From Elysia marginata (taxonomy: Eukaryota > Mollusca > Gastropoda > Plakobranchidae): 45,617 bases of DNA. Where the stretch lies: the NCBI GenBank assembly GCA_019649035.1, contig BMAT01003131.1, positions 174,197 through 219,813 of the forward strand. The letters are read 5' to 3'. Positions 30,321-41,443 of this stretch are shown here, piece after piece (position 1 is the first letter of the stretch; the number at the start of each line of letters is the position of its first letter). The notes under the pieces are model-generated. The model ran no database searches. It was given only the letters and a program-made list of their open reading frames with translations, and was not told the origin of the DNA. Position numbers and translations under genes: made by a program.

Positions 30321-32982
30321 AATTGAATGTTTCTAGTTACTTTGTGTAAAAAACATTCCAGCAGACTGAATAACAAGGAAGCCAATTTGTTTCCTTTGAC
30401 AATGTTGTTATCCGTACAGGCTCTTCACATCACCACAGTCACGAAATTATGAGTCCGTCATGTTGGAACACCCGACTGCCGGTTTCTTAAAATGCTACAG
30501 TGCAGAATTGAAAAGGTTCTTTTCAGGTAATTTTGTGTTAGCTTTATGTCTTTTTATTTTCCTGTGAATCCATCAACACTTAATTATTTCGTCACGCAAG
30601 CAAGACTTGAAAGAGCACAATCACAGATTTCACTGATTACTTTCAACGCGGCGTGGCCGTCACAGGAGGGCTTTTAAATTTTAAAACGAAAACTTTCGTC
30701 TTACTCCGACTCCTTGAAAATATCTTGTGCATATTCTATCACGTTTCTACCCTGAGGTACCCAGTGGGAAGACAATAACACGCTGACATTTTACTTCTTT
30801 TTTTTAGATCTATCGAAAGGTCAACTAGAAATATTGTAATTATAGAAGATTCATCCTTATAAAACATCTAATTCTCTCTGGATTATTCTTAATATATATG
30901 ACCACACATACACACATGAAGAACAATAAGTTTTCTATTCCTGAAACGGTTCACGCTCGCGATCACGCTCCAAAACATTTTCTTTTTAACATGGTTATAG
31001 ACTTCCACCGCCGAAGGCAGTCTCAAGACTTGGCAATCCTGCACCTTAAGATGCTCGGTGATATACAAACATAATCACAATGTTTTTATCCAATCATAAT
31101 CCAGAACGAAACTATACCACAGTGGTAAATCAAGTGATTCTACAAAGAAATCTAATTTCTAAACTGCGACACTTAAAAAAATATGCCCTTTTCTTTTTAG
31201 TTGTCCAGATGGGATGTCGAAATAGATCCATACATGTATGCTTCCAACAGCTGCGTGTATTAATAAGATATATATTTTTTAATCGAGCATTCAAAATAGC
31301 ATCTTTATCAAATTTAACTTATTCCTGGAACGCTCTTAGCAATGCAAAAGATTAAGCAAAACAGAGGACGTAGTTGTAAAGTTACATGTACTATGAGTAC
31401 TTGGTTGAAAGAATACGTTATCAAAATATCAGCTAAAACTTCTTTAAAGTGAAACACACTGCTTCTTATATTCTACCAAACTGAACGGTAAGGAAGATTT
31501 ACTGTATAGAATGCAGTTAGAATTATTACAAAAATTTCAACGTCCAAATACCGGTTCTAGAAAGTCTTGTCGGTGTTGCTATCTCGAAAAGACTGTCAAT
31601 CCAATGGGAAAAAAACTCAAAAGGTTATAAAATAAAAAGATTATGGACCAAACACAAATCACGCAAATCGTAAAAAGTAACTTCGCTTCAAACTTTATTT
31701 CATGACATTCAAATGTATTACCCGATCACCCCAATACATCATCTTAACCATGTTTAGATAATCCACAAATATCTCGAACATGTTAGAATTCCGTTCGATA
31801 CGATCGCATTAAACTTTTCAAAATCTACGCTTAGTTTCAGGTGCTTGGCTTAACGACCACTAAAATCTGAACCACCCCAGGGAGAACTGCAGCGCGGCAA
31901 ACGATGAATCACAAACCTTTACGAGAAGGAAACGGGCCAACTTGCATGTCACAAACACCTTTGATTACCTTGCCTTCAGCAACCTGTGGCGTACAGAGGC
32001 CATCAATTTGAGAAGGGCATAGCGAAAAAATGCAGCATGTTCGAGCTTTGGAGTCAATAAAAAAGCACACAGCTTCCAATAACTGCGGCATGTTGAGAGA
32101 ACCTTGCACAGCATCGCCAAAATGCAAGGGGAATTCTTTGGACAAGGATTTTCAACTACATGCGGCTGAATGAGATCCTGGTCTTTGTTTATCATAACAA
32201 GTGGCTCGGTTATACAAAAAAAAAAATACCGTCAAAATATTCGGAAGCTTTTCACGTCAATAGTGCAGGAATTTAGTGACCTCTTAATATTTAAACCGCT
32301 GCTGCATGTTCAATCATCGAAAATTCAATTTTAAATTCAATTAAAAACCCTTAAGAACGAGAACTTATACAGAGGAGTAAAAAGAGAAGACGGTGCATGA
32401 TTTCTTTTTTGATGTTTTTTATCATGTAATTTATCTTATAAGTTTTTGGTGTATGACGTACCGTAGGTCTATTTTTGTTATTTTGAGAGTGATTTTTTTC
32501 TTCTGAAAAGTGCAGCAACAGGCCGTTTAAGGTTAGCGTACGCATCTTGAATGTAAAATAAAGTAAAGAGCGTTTATATATTTCGCCTAATTCACCACTA
32601 TGCTCTGAGCTCTTTACATAGGGTTCCCCGACAGGCCATTACCAACCAATACATTATCTCTCAATACAAAGCCGTTACAACTTCCTAGAAACGTCAACTG
32701 AGTCAACACCCCAGGCCGAGAAGACTGTCGACTTTAGCTACGTCGAGCTGACTTAAGTAAGAACAAAAACCTAAACTAATTATATACACGAGTAAAAAAT
32801 ACTAAACATGACAGGCGCGACAATGGGATGATTTCATTATTTCTAATTTGAAAATTTGACCTTATGCAGATTCTGGGGTAGCTCTATAGAATTATATTGA
32901 TATCGGGACAGTTTTTTTTCCTTTTTGTTTTCTATGTGTGACGGTAAAATATACATGTGAGACTGTGACAAAACCTCGTATA
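30321..32982. other. crb upstream flank, no gene recognised
   Basis: 2.7 kb. Expected to hold crb 5' UTR and promoter, but no splice-supported exon or core promoter stands out. A minus-strand frame at 31909-32145 is unrecognised and without support. Confidence 0.6.
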
Positions 32983-33371
32983 TCTGTCGTTTGTGATGGA
33001 CGACAAAGTATTTTCAGAAATAACACAGAAAGTAACAATACTGTTGTAATGATGTAACGTTATGAATTTCTTAACACTGCATCTTAATGCTTTGTCATAA
33101 AGTTTTAATTCAATTGATGAAGTAATAGAGAAACGGTAACACCCGAAATCTGTCGGTTGTGATGCAGGATAAAGTTTGTGTCCACCATCACAACCGACAG
33201 ATTTTTCAGTTGTTTTTCCTTCCATTTTTTAAACCGAAAGGTCTTTTTTGGGTGAAATGTTCAACACTACTAAATGATTTAGTTTGAGAAGGATACAAGG
33301 GAAGAGGTTTTTTGACAGTGTTAATTTCTTGCCATGTCTTAAAATACTTTGTCCACCATCACAACTGACAG
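32983..33371. mobile_element. Nested inverted-repeat cluster
   Basis: Four copies of CTGTCggTTGTGATGG: forward at 32983 and 33151, reverse ending near 33200 and 33371. The inner pair forms a perfect 19-bp hairpin (33146-33164 with 33186-33204). The outer pair also shares GACAAAGTATTTT. Forward-to-reverse distances are both about 220 bp. Confidence 0.75.
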
Positions 33372-34561
33372 AATCACGACCTTTTGTCATAGCCTTATGT
33401 AACTTAACTTCTCCCATTAGACAGACTTAAACGCATACCACTACAATTGTACCAGCAACGAGCCTCTTAATGGACATAAAAGAAATTATCATAACGTCTT
33501 AGGATATGTCATAATTTAGTAAAAATTCATGCATATAATAATGTTGGCAAACTTTTGAAAAAAAAACAGGTCTGATTTGTTAATCATAATAGTAAAAATA
33601 AATTGCCTAAAGGGGCATGATTTTTGTAACGAGGGCGGGGGAGGAGGCTGTAAGGAAAAGGACAAATTATCTATGGTTCACAGTTCTCATGAAAGGTGAC
33701 AAAACACTATAACAACTAGAAACTTCTTTTTTTTCCCATTGGTCAAAGCCCCCAGGCTAAAATCATAGGTGTGAACGCGTGCTTTACAATGAGGAAATGG
33801 GTTGAATAAAACAACTAAACAAGAAAACCTGTGGGGAGCCAAAAAGGAGTCTAAAATCTAGATGATGAGAGGTAGAGAGCTAGGTTTTGCTGGGGAAAAA
33901 TTACGTAGGAAAGAAAACAAAATATCCTCGCTTGATTAAGCATATACGACAATCTTGGAGGATATGCATGTATAACTACAAGTGATAAATTGAAGATAAA
34001 AACAGAAGAAATTAAGGAGGAGTGACAGAAGGGGCAGAGCAGAGGAGAGTAGAAGTAAAGGGCAGAAAAAGGGAAGAAGGGTGGAGGGAGATTGAAACGC
34101 CTCTGGAGAGAGAAACTGCAGCAAAAAGGCAGCGGGAGAGAGAGAGAGAGAGAGAGAGATAGAGAAATAGTGTGTGTCTGTGAGAGAGAGTGACAAACAG
34201 GCACACACAGAGACACACAAAATGAGACAGAGAGAGAGAGAGTAATAGAAGGTGGTTAGAGAGAGGTAAACAAAACATACAGAGAAAAAAAAGAAAAAGG
34301 GCGTTTCATCAGAAAGAAATAGATGAGAGAAAGGAAACAAGGAGCACAGATAAGTCAGAGGCGGCAAAAGTAATTACTAAGTCTAGTCTCGACCTGGGAG
34401 CTAAGTGTTAAGTACAAGTAACCAGGTGTCACCAGGTGCAAGGACAAACATTTGGGCCTTGCACACCAACTGGATGAGATGAGGGGAAAGTCAACACTCA
34501 ACAGCAGTCAGGTAGATGAATCGAGAAGACTCTTAACTTTACGGTTTGGACATCACTGTGT
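33372..34561. other. Intergenic, no gene recognised
   Basis: AT-rich, then a purine-rich (AGAG) stretch at about 34010-34340 that produces low-complexity frames on both strands. Confidence 0.7.
34136..34166. repeat. (GA)n microsatellite
   Basis: About 12 GA units inside a broader purine-rich tract. Confidence 0.9.
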
Positions 34562-34722
34562 GCACTTGATTGTTTAATACAGAATTCCACGCACAGTAAA
34601 GGAAATACTCTTAACATGTTCTGGGAAATAACATTATGGGATTACACTTGATTGCTTAATAGAATTCCACGCACAGTCTGGGAAAACTTAACATGTTCTA
34701 GGAAAAAACATTTTGGGATAAA
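34562..34722. repeat. Tandem duplication, about 82 bp
   Basis: CACTTGATTG..TTAATA..AGAATTCCACGCACAGT..TTAACATGTTCTGGGAAA appears twice, starting at 34563 and 34645. Confidence 0.85.
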
Positions 34723-35099
34723 GGGGGAAAAGACCAAAGTATTCGTCTGTTTTTATGCACTTTTTTTAAAGCAGGACCGGCAGTTGCCGTTACGCGAGCG
34801 TTCTTGATACATCTTTTTGTTCCAGTTAGACACAACTATTTTTTTTCTTTCCTCCTTTATTGGTTTCTCTATTTCTATTTAATTTTTTTACTGCTTCTTT
34901 AAGTTTAACTCACTCCACCTCTCCTTCTATTTCTCAATCTCTGCCTGGTTTAACGTATTTTATCAATTGTTTACCATTCTGTTAAAACTTTCTCTCTCTT
35001 TTTGTGCGTTTTTTTTTTCATCTCTCCCTCCCCTCCCGCTGTGTCTGTCAGTCTCTCTCTCTCTCTCTCTGTCTCTGTCTCTCTCTGTCTCTCTCTGTC

Positions 35100-35157
<58 letters not shown>

Positions 35158-35771
35158 CGTCTGTAGAATTTTGAGACAATGAACACCTCTCAAAGAAATG
35201 GCTCCGTATATTAACCTATTTGTTAAATAACTGATAGCGCTTGCACAAAATACTACTAATTAGCTAAAGGTTTTAAAACATCCCTCGTTTAAATTTCCGT
35301 CCGATCGCCAAGACTATTGCTCTTGCATCTCACTTTTGATAGCCATCTTTTCGTTATGAAAAAAGGGGTAAATCAATAGGAACGGCACCTGAAGAACAGC
35401 TGATTGATCTTGTTTGTTCAAAAGAGATTTGTATCTGGCAGTACTCTTAAATAATCTTGAGTAAAGCAGAGTCACTGGACCTAACATGTGTTTGAAATGA
35501 GGGAAAAGCGGAAAGGGGCAGACAGTTAGAGTTAAATATTGATAAAGCACAAGTAGGAAAATTATTGAATTTGTGGAGTTTTTAGTATCGACTACGAATG
35601 GACTCAGTTTAGGTCTTTTCAGAGTAAAATACGAGTTCATTTTCTAGCAATACCAGCTTATATTTTTTGAAAAATTGGAGGAGAATAAAATATGATTCAT
35701 TACTATTTTTTTTTCTAAAAGAACTATATGTATAATAAGGCAATAACATTGTTCAAGAAGGCTGAGCAAAC
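34723..35771. other. Intergenic, no gene recognised
   Basis: Contains the (TC)n tract listed next; an unremarkable ORF at 35314-35640 (minus) has no domain I know. Confidence 0.7.
35051..35154. repeat. (TC)n / TCTG microsatellite
   Basis: TC units with GTCTCT and TGTC variants, then about 20 uninterrupted TC. Confidence 0.95.
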
Positions 35772-36059
35772 ATGGTGGGAGAATCAGCAATACACAGGCA
35801 TTTTGTTTCTGGCGTCATTTGCCGAGTAGAGGAGAAACCGAAAGCAGCTTTGCGAGCGTGTGTCTATCTCGCTGCCTGGCTTGGCTGTCAAACATCAAAG
35901 GCATTGAGGTCAACACTGGAAAGCCGTGGGTCACTACACCCGTCACAATGTCATCTGAGGCCAGGTCAGGCTCTGTGTTGGCACAAAGTCTTCCACTGTT
36001 TCAGTCAAGATAGAGGGGATTCCAGAAGCTTTGTAGGCGAATTTAGATTTCCGTTGTGA
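35772..36059 (+). other. GC-richer open region, unrecognised
   Basis: Two overlapping plus-strand frames (95 and 64 codons) in a patch clearly richer in G+C than its surroundings. Neither translation matches a family I know. It could be a mobile-element fragment, an untranslated exon or conserved noncoding DNA. Confidence 0.25.
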
Positions 36060-37659
36060 AATTCCCCACCAAGGTTTCTTTCTTTATTGCCTTTTCTTAT
36101 TTTTCATTATTTCTCATTCTTCTATCTCTTGTATCTTCTTCTCTTCATGTTTTCCCCTTTCTTCTTTCTCTTATTTTGGTTTCAATTATTTTTAATGACA
36201 CTAACTGTCTGAAGTCACTTCTGTATTGTTGTTATACATAGCTTTAAAATGCGTCTTTGAGAAATGACCTCCATGACATAACGATTGTTACGTTGCTTTA
36301 TTCAAGTGAAAAAAATGATCTGAAATGGCCTCTTAAACACTACATGGTAGATCTCATCGAATTTTGGAAATGTGAAAACGTGAATCTTTCCATCTTCCCA
36401 TTGCCTGTCACATAAATGCTGCAAGAGCGGTTATCAAGGTGAAGAAAAAATTTCGAATCATCTTGACATTAGTAGCTAAATCATCTATAATTCATATTCG
36501 TAGCTGGTTTTTAAAAAAGGGGCCACGCGTATGGTGATGTGTGTATAAGTTACTGTACAAAAATAGTTAATCAGCGGTTGTGATAATTGAGGTGGAATAA
36601 AGAAAGAAAAGAAAGGCAGGTGAACAAAAAGAGAGGATTGTGAAATTACAATGTACATGTTTTGAGATGAGTAGGATGGGAAAACAAAACGGTAAGCGAG
36701 AGACAGGCAGAGACAGACAGAGAGCGAGACAGACAAAGAGACATAGAGAGACACAGACTGACAGACAGAGAGACATACAGAATATACAATGTGATCTTGT
36801 CTTTAATTTGAATCCGGAAATGTTTCATATCTCCATTGTATTATGTATTGCTTATGAAAAAGACAGTTAAATAAAGCCGAAACGTTTTTGTGTTATAACT
36901 TAGGTAGTATTGTTTTTTTTTTCTTGTTTCACGAAGTAATAGGTTGATAATCTGCTTTTTTATAAACTATTATACAGAGAGACAGAGAGAGAAGCTAGCT
37001 AATAAATAGAATAAAAACTTGGCGTTCAGATTCTAAAAGACTGGGACTGATACAGAAAAACCTCTAACCAGACTGAAGTGACACAGGAGTCTCAAAATGG
37101 TCGACCCTTCAGCTGCTAACTTCCTGCTTTGATGATAAAAACGGAGGCTAGCTCTGCGCAAATCAATGCATGCCCTGATGTTGTTCTCGGGATAATCAAT
37201 GATTTCCTGTCCTTTTCTGGTGTGATTTCATTCGTGGCAGGCGTTCTTTGTACATACATTTTTTTACATTGCTGAGGTATAATAATTCCCTGTCAATTTT
37301 TCATATACTTTTTGTTTCATGACAGCATCATAATGTAGGTGGCGTTGTGGTTAGAAAATCAAATCAAATCTACGTGAATTTTTATTCGGATTTCACCGAT
37401 TTACAAAGAGAGTGGCTGGGACATTGATGTATAATTACATTAGACCAGTATGGAATTCAGCACACGTAAATAATGTTTTTATCCAATGCATTGAGCTGAG
37501 CTTTGCCATTGGCATGCAAATTTATGGTAACACATGAAAACATGACTTTTCTTTAAAAACAAACTTAAAAAACCTTAGTCTTTTGCGGTGTACCAAAACT
37601 GAACCCAGGACACAATTCAAACGCATGAAAAGCATCAGTGCGTTCAGCGCAAGTGTGCA
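36060..37659. other. Intergenic, no gene recognised
   Basis: AT-rich, with a CAGA/GAGA tract near 36700-36777. A GTGGCGTTGTGGTTAGA phrase near 37340 resembles a tRNA-like A box but has no B box. Confidence 0.7.
36700..36777. repeat. CAGA/GAGA simple repeat
   Basis: Imperfect GACAGAC and GAGAGAC units. Confidence 0.85.
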
Positions 37660-38325
37660 TCCTTGCAGAGCTTCTGACGATTGCTGGTATACATTCTTCT
37701 TATCAAACGCAAAATATGGTGTATAGTCATCCATGGGAATCTGCTTGCATTGCCTTTGGGTTTGAAGTTTGAAGCTGCTTTGAACTTGTGAGATCTGGTG
37801 CGCATCCGTGCAGATCTGCTGAAACATTACAGACTTTAAGCAGCAACGCGTGAATATGACGGGAACGTCTGTTTAGAAACTGGTTTCATTATTTTTATAG
37901 TTTCCTCGATCAGCTTTCCTGATATTCACGTACGCGTAGTTAGACACGGTGCGTGTGCTTAAGGTCTCTATTCTCCTCATGAAAACGTCCACGAATTCTG
38001 GGGTATATTCACCGATCACGACACTGCTTGGGCTTGAATCTGCCTTGACCTTCTGAGAACTGGTGCGTAATTTTCCCACGGTAACGTCGAGTTTTATTGA
38101 TTGGAATAAAGAGTAACCACAGGGCCGCGCACGAGGAAAAATTGTGGGCCTTGTCACTAGTTGTTTCTTTCCCTTTTTTTTTTTGTTAAAGAGATGCGCA
38201 TGGTTGGGTTTAAGGTTCAAATAAACGAATAGGTGTCGTTCAAAGAGGATTATGTTCTGCTTAAAATCTTTTTGAATAGGTTGAGTGGCAAGTAATAGAG
38301 AACATAGCGAAGCATCGCCAAGCAT
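37660..38325 (-). other. Pair of diverged similar segments with open frames, unrecognised
   Basis: Minus-strand frames at 37522-37827 (101 codons) and 37873-38325 (150 codons) share nucleotide phrases (GGTGCG, GGGyTTGAA, GGTaTAntCA) and a D/E-Y-T-P-x-F motif. They look like an old duplication of one segment about 270 bp apart. No domain recognised, no splice support. Confidence 0.3.
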
Positions 38326-39944
38326 TCTCCACTAGAGAAATGGTTCTTTCGATGCGATACTAAATTGTTCTTGTTGATAACCCACATTTCAAATAACCAA
38401 AAAAAATGTTTACTATTCCTGTAAAAAAATTATCCTCAAAATAATACTGTAAAAGAAAATGAGGTTCGTAACAAGGTGAGTTCAATTCAATTTAGTAAAT
38501 TGGAAGCATATTTTGATAAAGCCGGTAGGTCTTTCAAGCTGCTAACATTGAAAAGCTTATAAGTATATATACAGTGTCTCAATTTACATCACGGATCCAA
38601 GGCAGAGATGAACAATTCCATCTTTGAACACAAAGCTATGATGATTGATTCCTTGCTCATTTCCATTTTGAAGTAGACTATAACCCACTTGGACGAAAGA
38701 GAAAAAAACTGGGGAGATTCCCTCAGAAGTCGTGACACGGAGATGTTAGATAACAGCTATGGCACGCGTTCTTTTTAATAAAACGTGTTATTCAACTCCA
38801 TTTGAACAAGGGCATGTCGAATTTGCCTGAAAAATTCCAGCTTGTGTGTCCACGAATTTAACAGCGACATTTTTTTTTCATTTTTGAAATGTGAAACGAT
38901 ATGAAGAAGTTGCTGACGGCATATATATATTACATATTATGCTCCGGTTAAAGTTCACCCTACAATTGGCCTTCACGTAGAAAGGTTGCATTTAAATTTT
39001 TAAAAATTGCATTTCCTTATCTCGTTAATTTTCCGGTATGCTACAATATATCCCAGATAAAGTGGACCCACAGCCCAAACTTAGCATTTATGTACAAAAG
39101 TTATTTTTAACTATCCAAAATAATGCGCTAACGTTTCGGGTGCATCATTTGAGAACTTGTAGATATAATAATGGAATTAATACATGGCATTTATGGAATC
39201 ATGCTACCCGGGAAGCTTAGGAGACTTTATCTTATCAAAGGAATCATCATTCTATAAGAGCACAGCAATGTCAGTACAGTAGACATTGCCTCCGACAAGC
39301 GACGGTCTCCCCCATGACTGTTGCGATGTGACACCGACGTCACCATCTCCAATTGGTTCGTCATGAGTTTCAGAGTTCAGGGTAACTCCAGGTATAAGGA
39401 AAAATCCAGACTAAATTATGCTAATTATCACAATTGCCACGCCTGCTTCTCAGACAAATTCAAGACGGTAGAATATTAAATATTGCCTTAGTTGAATCAA
39501 AATACTGTAATGAGTAACTGTAGAACCTACAATGGTACGGTGCAGATCATTATTTTCCCTTCGTGGACAATTATAATGTCACTATTTTTGCAAAATGGTC
39601 GAGTAGGAGCAAAACAAACAAAAATATCACTCAGACAGTAAGCAGGAAAACCCATGAAGAGGGCGACTAAGTTGAAGGCTTCAATGACTGGTTTAAACTC
39701 TTTATGAATGGTGTAAAATTCTACGAGGCGAAGAACTTAACACTGGTCGATACACTACGTTTACTCATTATTAAGAGTACTCCACAACTTATGTAAACAG
39801 TAAATCTCAACACCATTTCCAAAGTTCCCTACGAACTAAACCATCATGTAGTGGGTACAATACCCAGCTTATGCAAGCACCTTAAACTTTGATCCGTGAA
39901 ACATAAAAAGCCTGAGGGGGGATATACAAAATTGAAAATAAAAA
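38326..39944. other. Intergenic, no gene recognised
   Basis: AT-rich; a G+C-richer patch near 39290-39350 includes a CRE-like GACGTCA. No coding frame. Confidence 0.7.
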
Positions 39945-40119
39945 CAGTAGAATTCTGATAAAGTCAACACCTTGAGACCGAAAAAATGTTTTCATTTTAA
40001 GCAAGAGTTCACTTTATCAATAACAAAAATATAAAGAAATACAAAATGGGACTGCAAAAGAGGACTGACTTTAAGCAAGAGTTTCCCTTAAAGGTGTTGA
40101 CTTTGAGTGGATTCCACTG
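39945..40119. mobile_element. Short TIR element, 175 bp
   Basis: Left end CAGTAGAATTCTGATAAAGT then CAACACCTT; right end AAGGTGTTGACTTTGAGTGG then ATTCCACTG. Terminal inverted repeats of about 30 bp with few mismatches, CAGT-type termini. An internal TTTAAGCAAGAGTT repeat occurs twice. Confidence 0.75.
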
Positions 40120-40506
40120 TAGATACTTTGCCAAAATTGTATGGAGAGAACTGAAACGAAATAAAACTTTTTGAATAACATACATGAACAAAGTCAATAA
40201 AAAAAAACCTTTACCACAAAGCGAAAGGATGCAAAGTTTAATATCTGGTCTTAGAAAAGTAGGAGAATTCGTTTCGCTTCCGCTTAAAAGAAAATGAATA
40301 AAGCATGAGTACTGCATTAGTTCAGGTACAGAGATAATACTTCTCACAGTACCAAGGCTTAATTCCACACGATTTTTGCAAAAAGAAGCCTGCAGATTTT
40401 TATGAAAGATGATATGTATTTATTGTTGCGAAAAAATACACAGAACTTTTGAAAGTCCAAATATAGACAGGATATAATTATATGTGTAATTGTAATTATC
40501 GGAAAT

Positions 40507-40736
40507 GAGAATACGATTTAACGAACTATAGAAATCCAGAAAGACGACTGTTCGTCATGTGAAACAAAAGGCTTAGAGCTGATGATCTAAAAGTTTTCAA
40601 AGATGCACGGCACGGTTTCATTGATACACGAATTAAAGAACTACATGAATATAGAAACACCGCTGTTCGCCATGTTAAACACAAGGCTTAGAGCTGATGA
40701 TCTAAAAGTTTTCAAAGATGCACGACACGGTTTCGG
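40507..40736. repeat. Tandem duplication, about 115 bp
   Basis: CGATTTAACGAACTA..GTTCGTCATGT..AAGGCTTAGAGCTGATGATC recurs with period 115; the second half of each unit is almost identical, the first half more diverged. Confidence 0.9.
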
Positions 40737-41295
40737 TAATCAACAAAAGGAGTCTAGAATTAAACTTAAAACTGCCAAGCATGTGCATCAAAATGCCTGT
40801 GTCTATCTATATGTTATGTTAGTCCGATACCCGTGTCACCAAAAAGCTGCGTCCATGCACAACTAACAGGTTGCTGCTGACCGATAGCGATACTGTGCCA
40901 CTGACCACAATAATCTGGACATTGAGCTTCCATCAACTTGTTCAGCGGCCGAATGATGTCACTGGGACTGATAGCGCACGGGTGGCCAGATCGGACACCA
41001 GGTCATCAGTTCTATTCCGGGACTTAAGGTCACCACCTAAGATAGAAACCTTTGAAAGGAGATAACTTCAGGGTGACCTTCAAGATGGCGTCTTATTTCT
41101 TATCCCGTATCTTGGTAAACTCCGGTAGCTCTTGACAAAATGACTCTTTAAATATGACCACGATTATACCAGTTTAAGTAATTCCATACAATTAGGAGAG
41201 TTAAGAACTGACAAAGTTATAACCAAATGTCCGTCCGCAAAAGAACTTAAAGCGGTTTAAGAGACGTCATATTATATACGTGTATATTTATACAG
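40737..41295. other. Intergenic, possible short first exon
   Basis: At 41084 a CAAGATGGCGTCT context starts a 15-codon frame with a donor-like CTTG|GTAAAC at 41113. The start context is good but nothing else supports it, and its phase (0) does not fit the candidate exon at 41296. Confidence 0.2.
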
Positions 41296-41443
41296 AGATG
41301 ACCGTAGGCTAGTGAGACAATGCACACATTGTGACGACAACCTCCTCGGTGACAAAAGGTGCTCTGATGGATGTGACAGATGCAAGGCTCTACATGTCCA
41401 TCTCTCAGACTATAATAACAAGTTGTACAAGGTATCCCTACAG
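41296..41443 (+). CDS. Candidate orphan exon, cysteine-rich, unrecognised
   Basis: Seen: acceptor TTTATACAG|AGATG and donor CTACAG|GTAATC enclose 148 nt open in one frame (phase 2 in, phase 0 out), 49 codons with five cysteines as C-x2-C-x9-C-x3-C-x2-C (QCTHC, RCSDGCDRC), then ALHVHLSDYNNKLYK. It is richer in G+C than its flanks. I do not recognise the family, and no partner exon with matching phase was found here. It would belong to a different, plus-strand gene upstream of crb. Confidence 0.35.

Noticed and set aside
31909..32195. Minus-strand frames of 76-78 codons upstream of crb
   Set aside because: Two overlapping frames in the same patch, no recognisable domain, no splice evidence; left as unannotated flank.
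33851..34367. Three overlapping Ser/Leu-rich minus-strand frames
   Set aside because: Low-complexity translation of a purine-rich tract; no splice or domain support.
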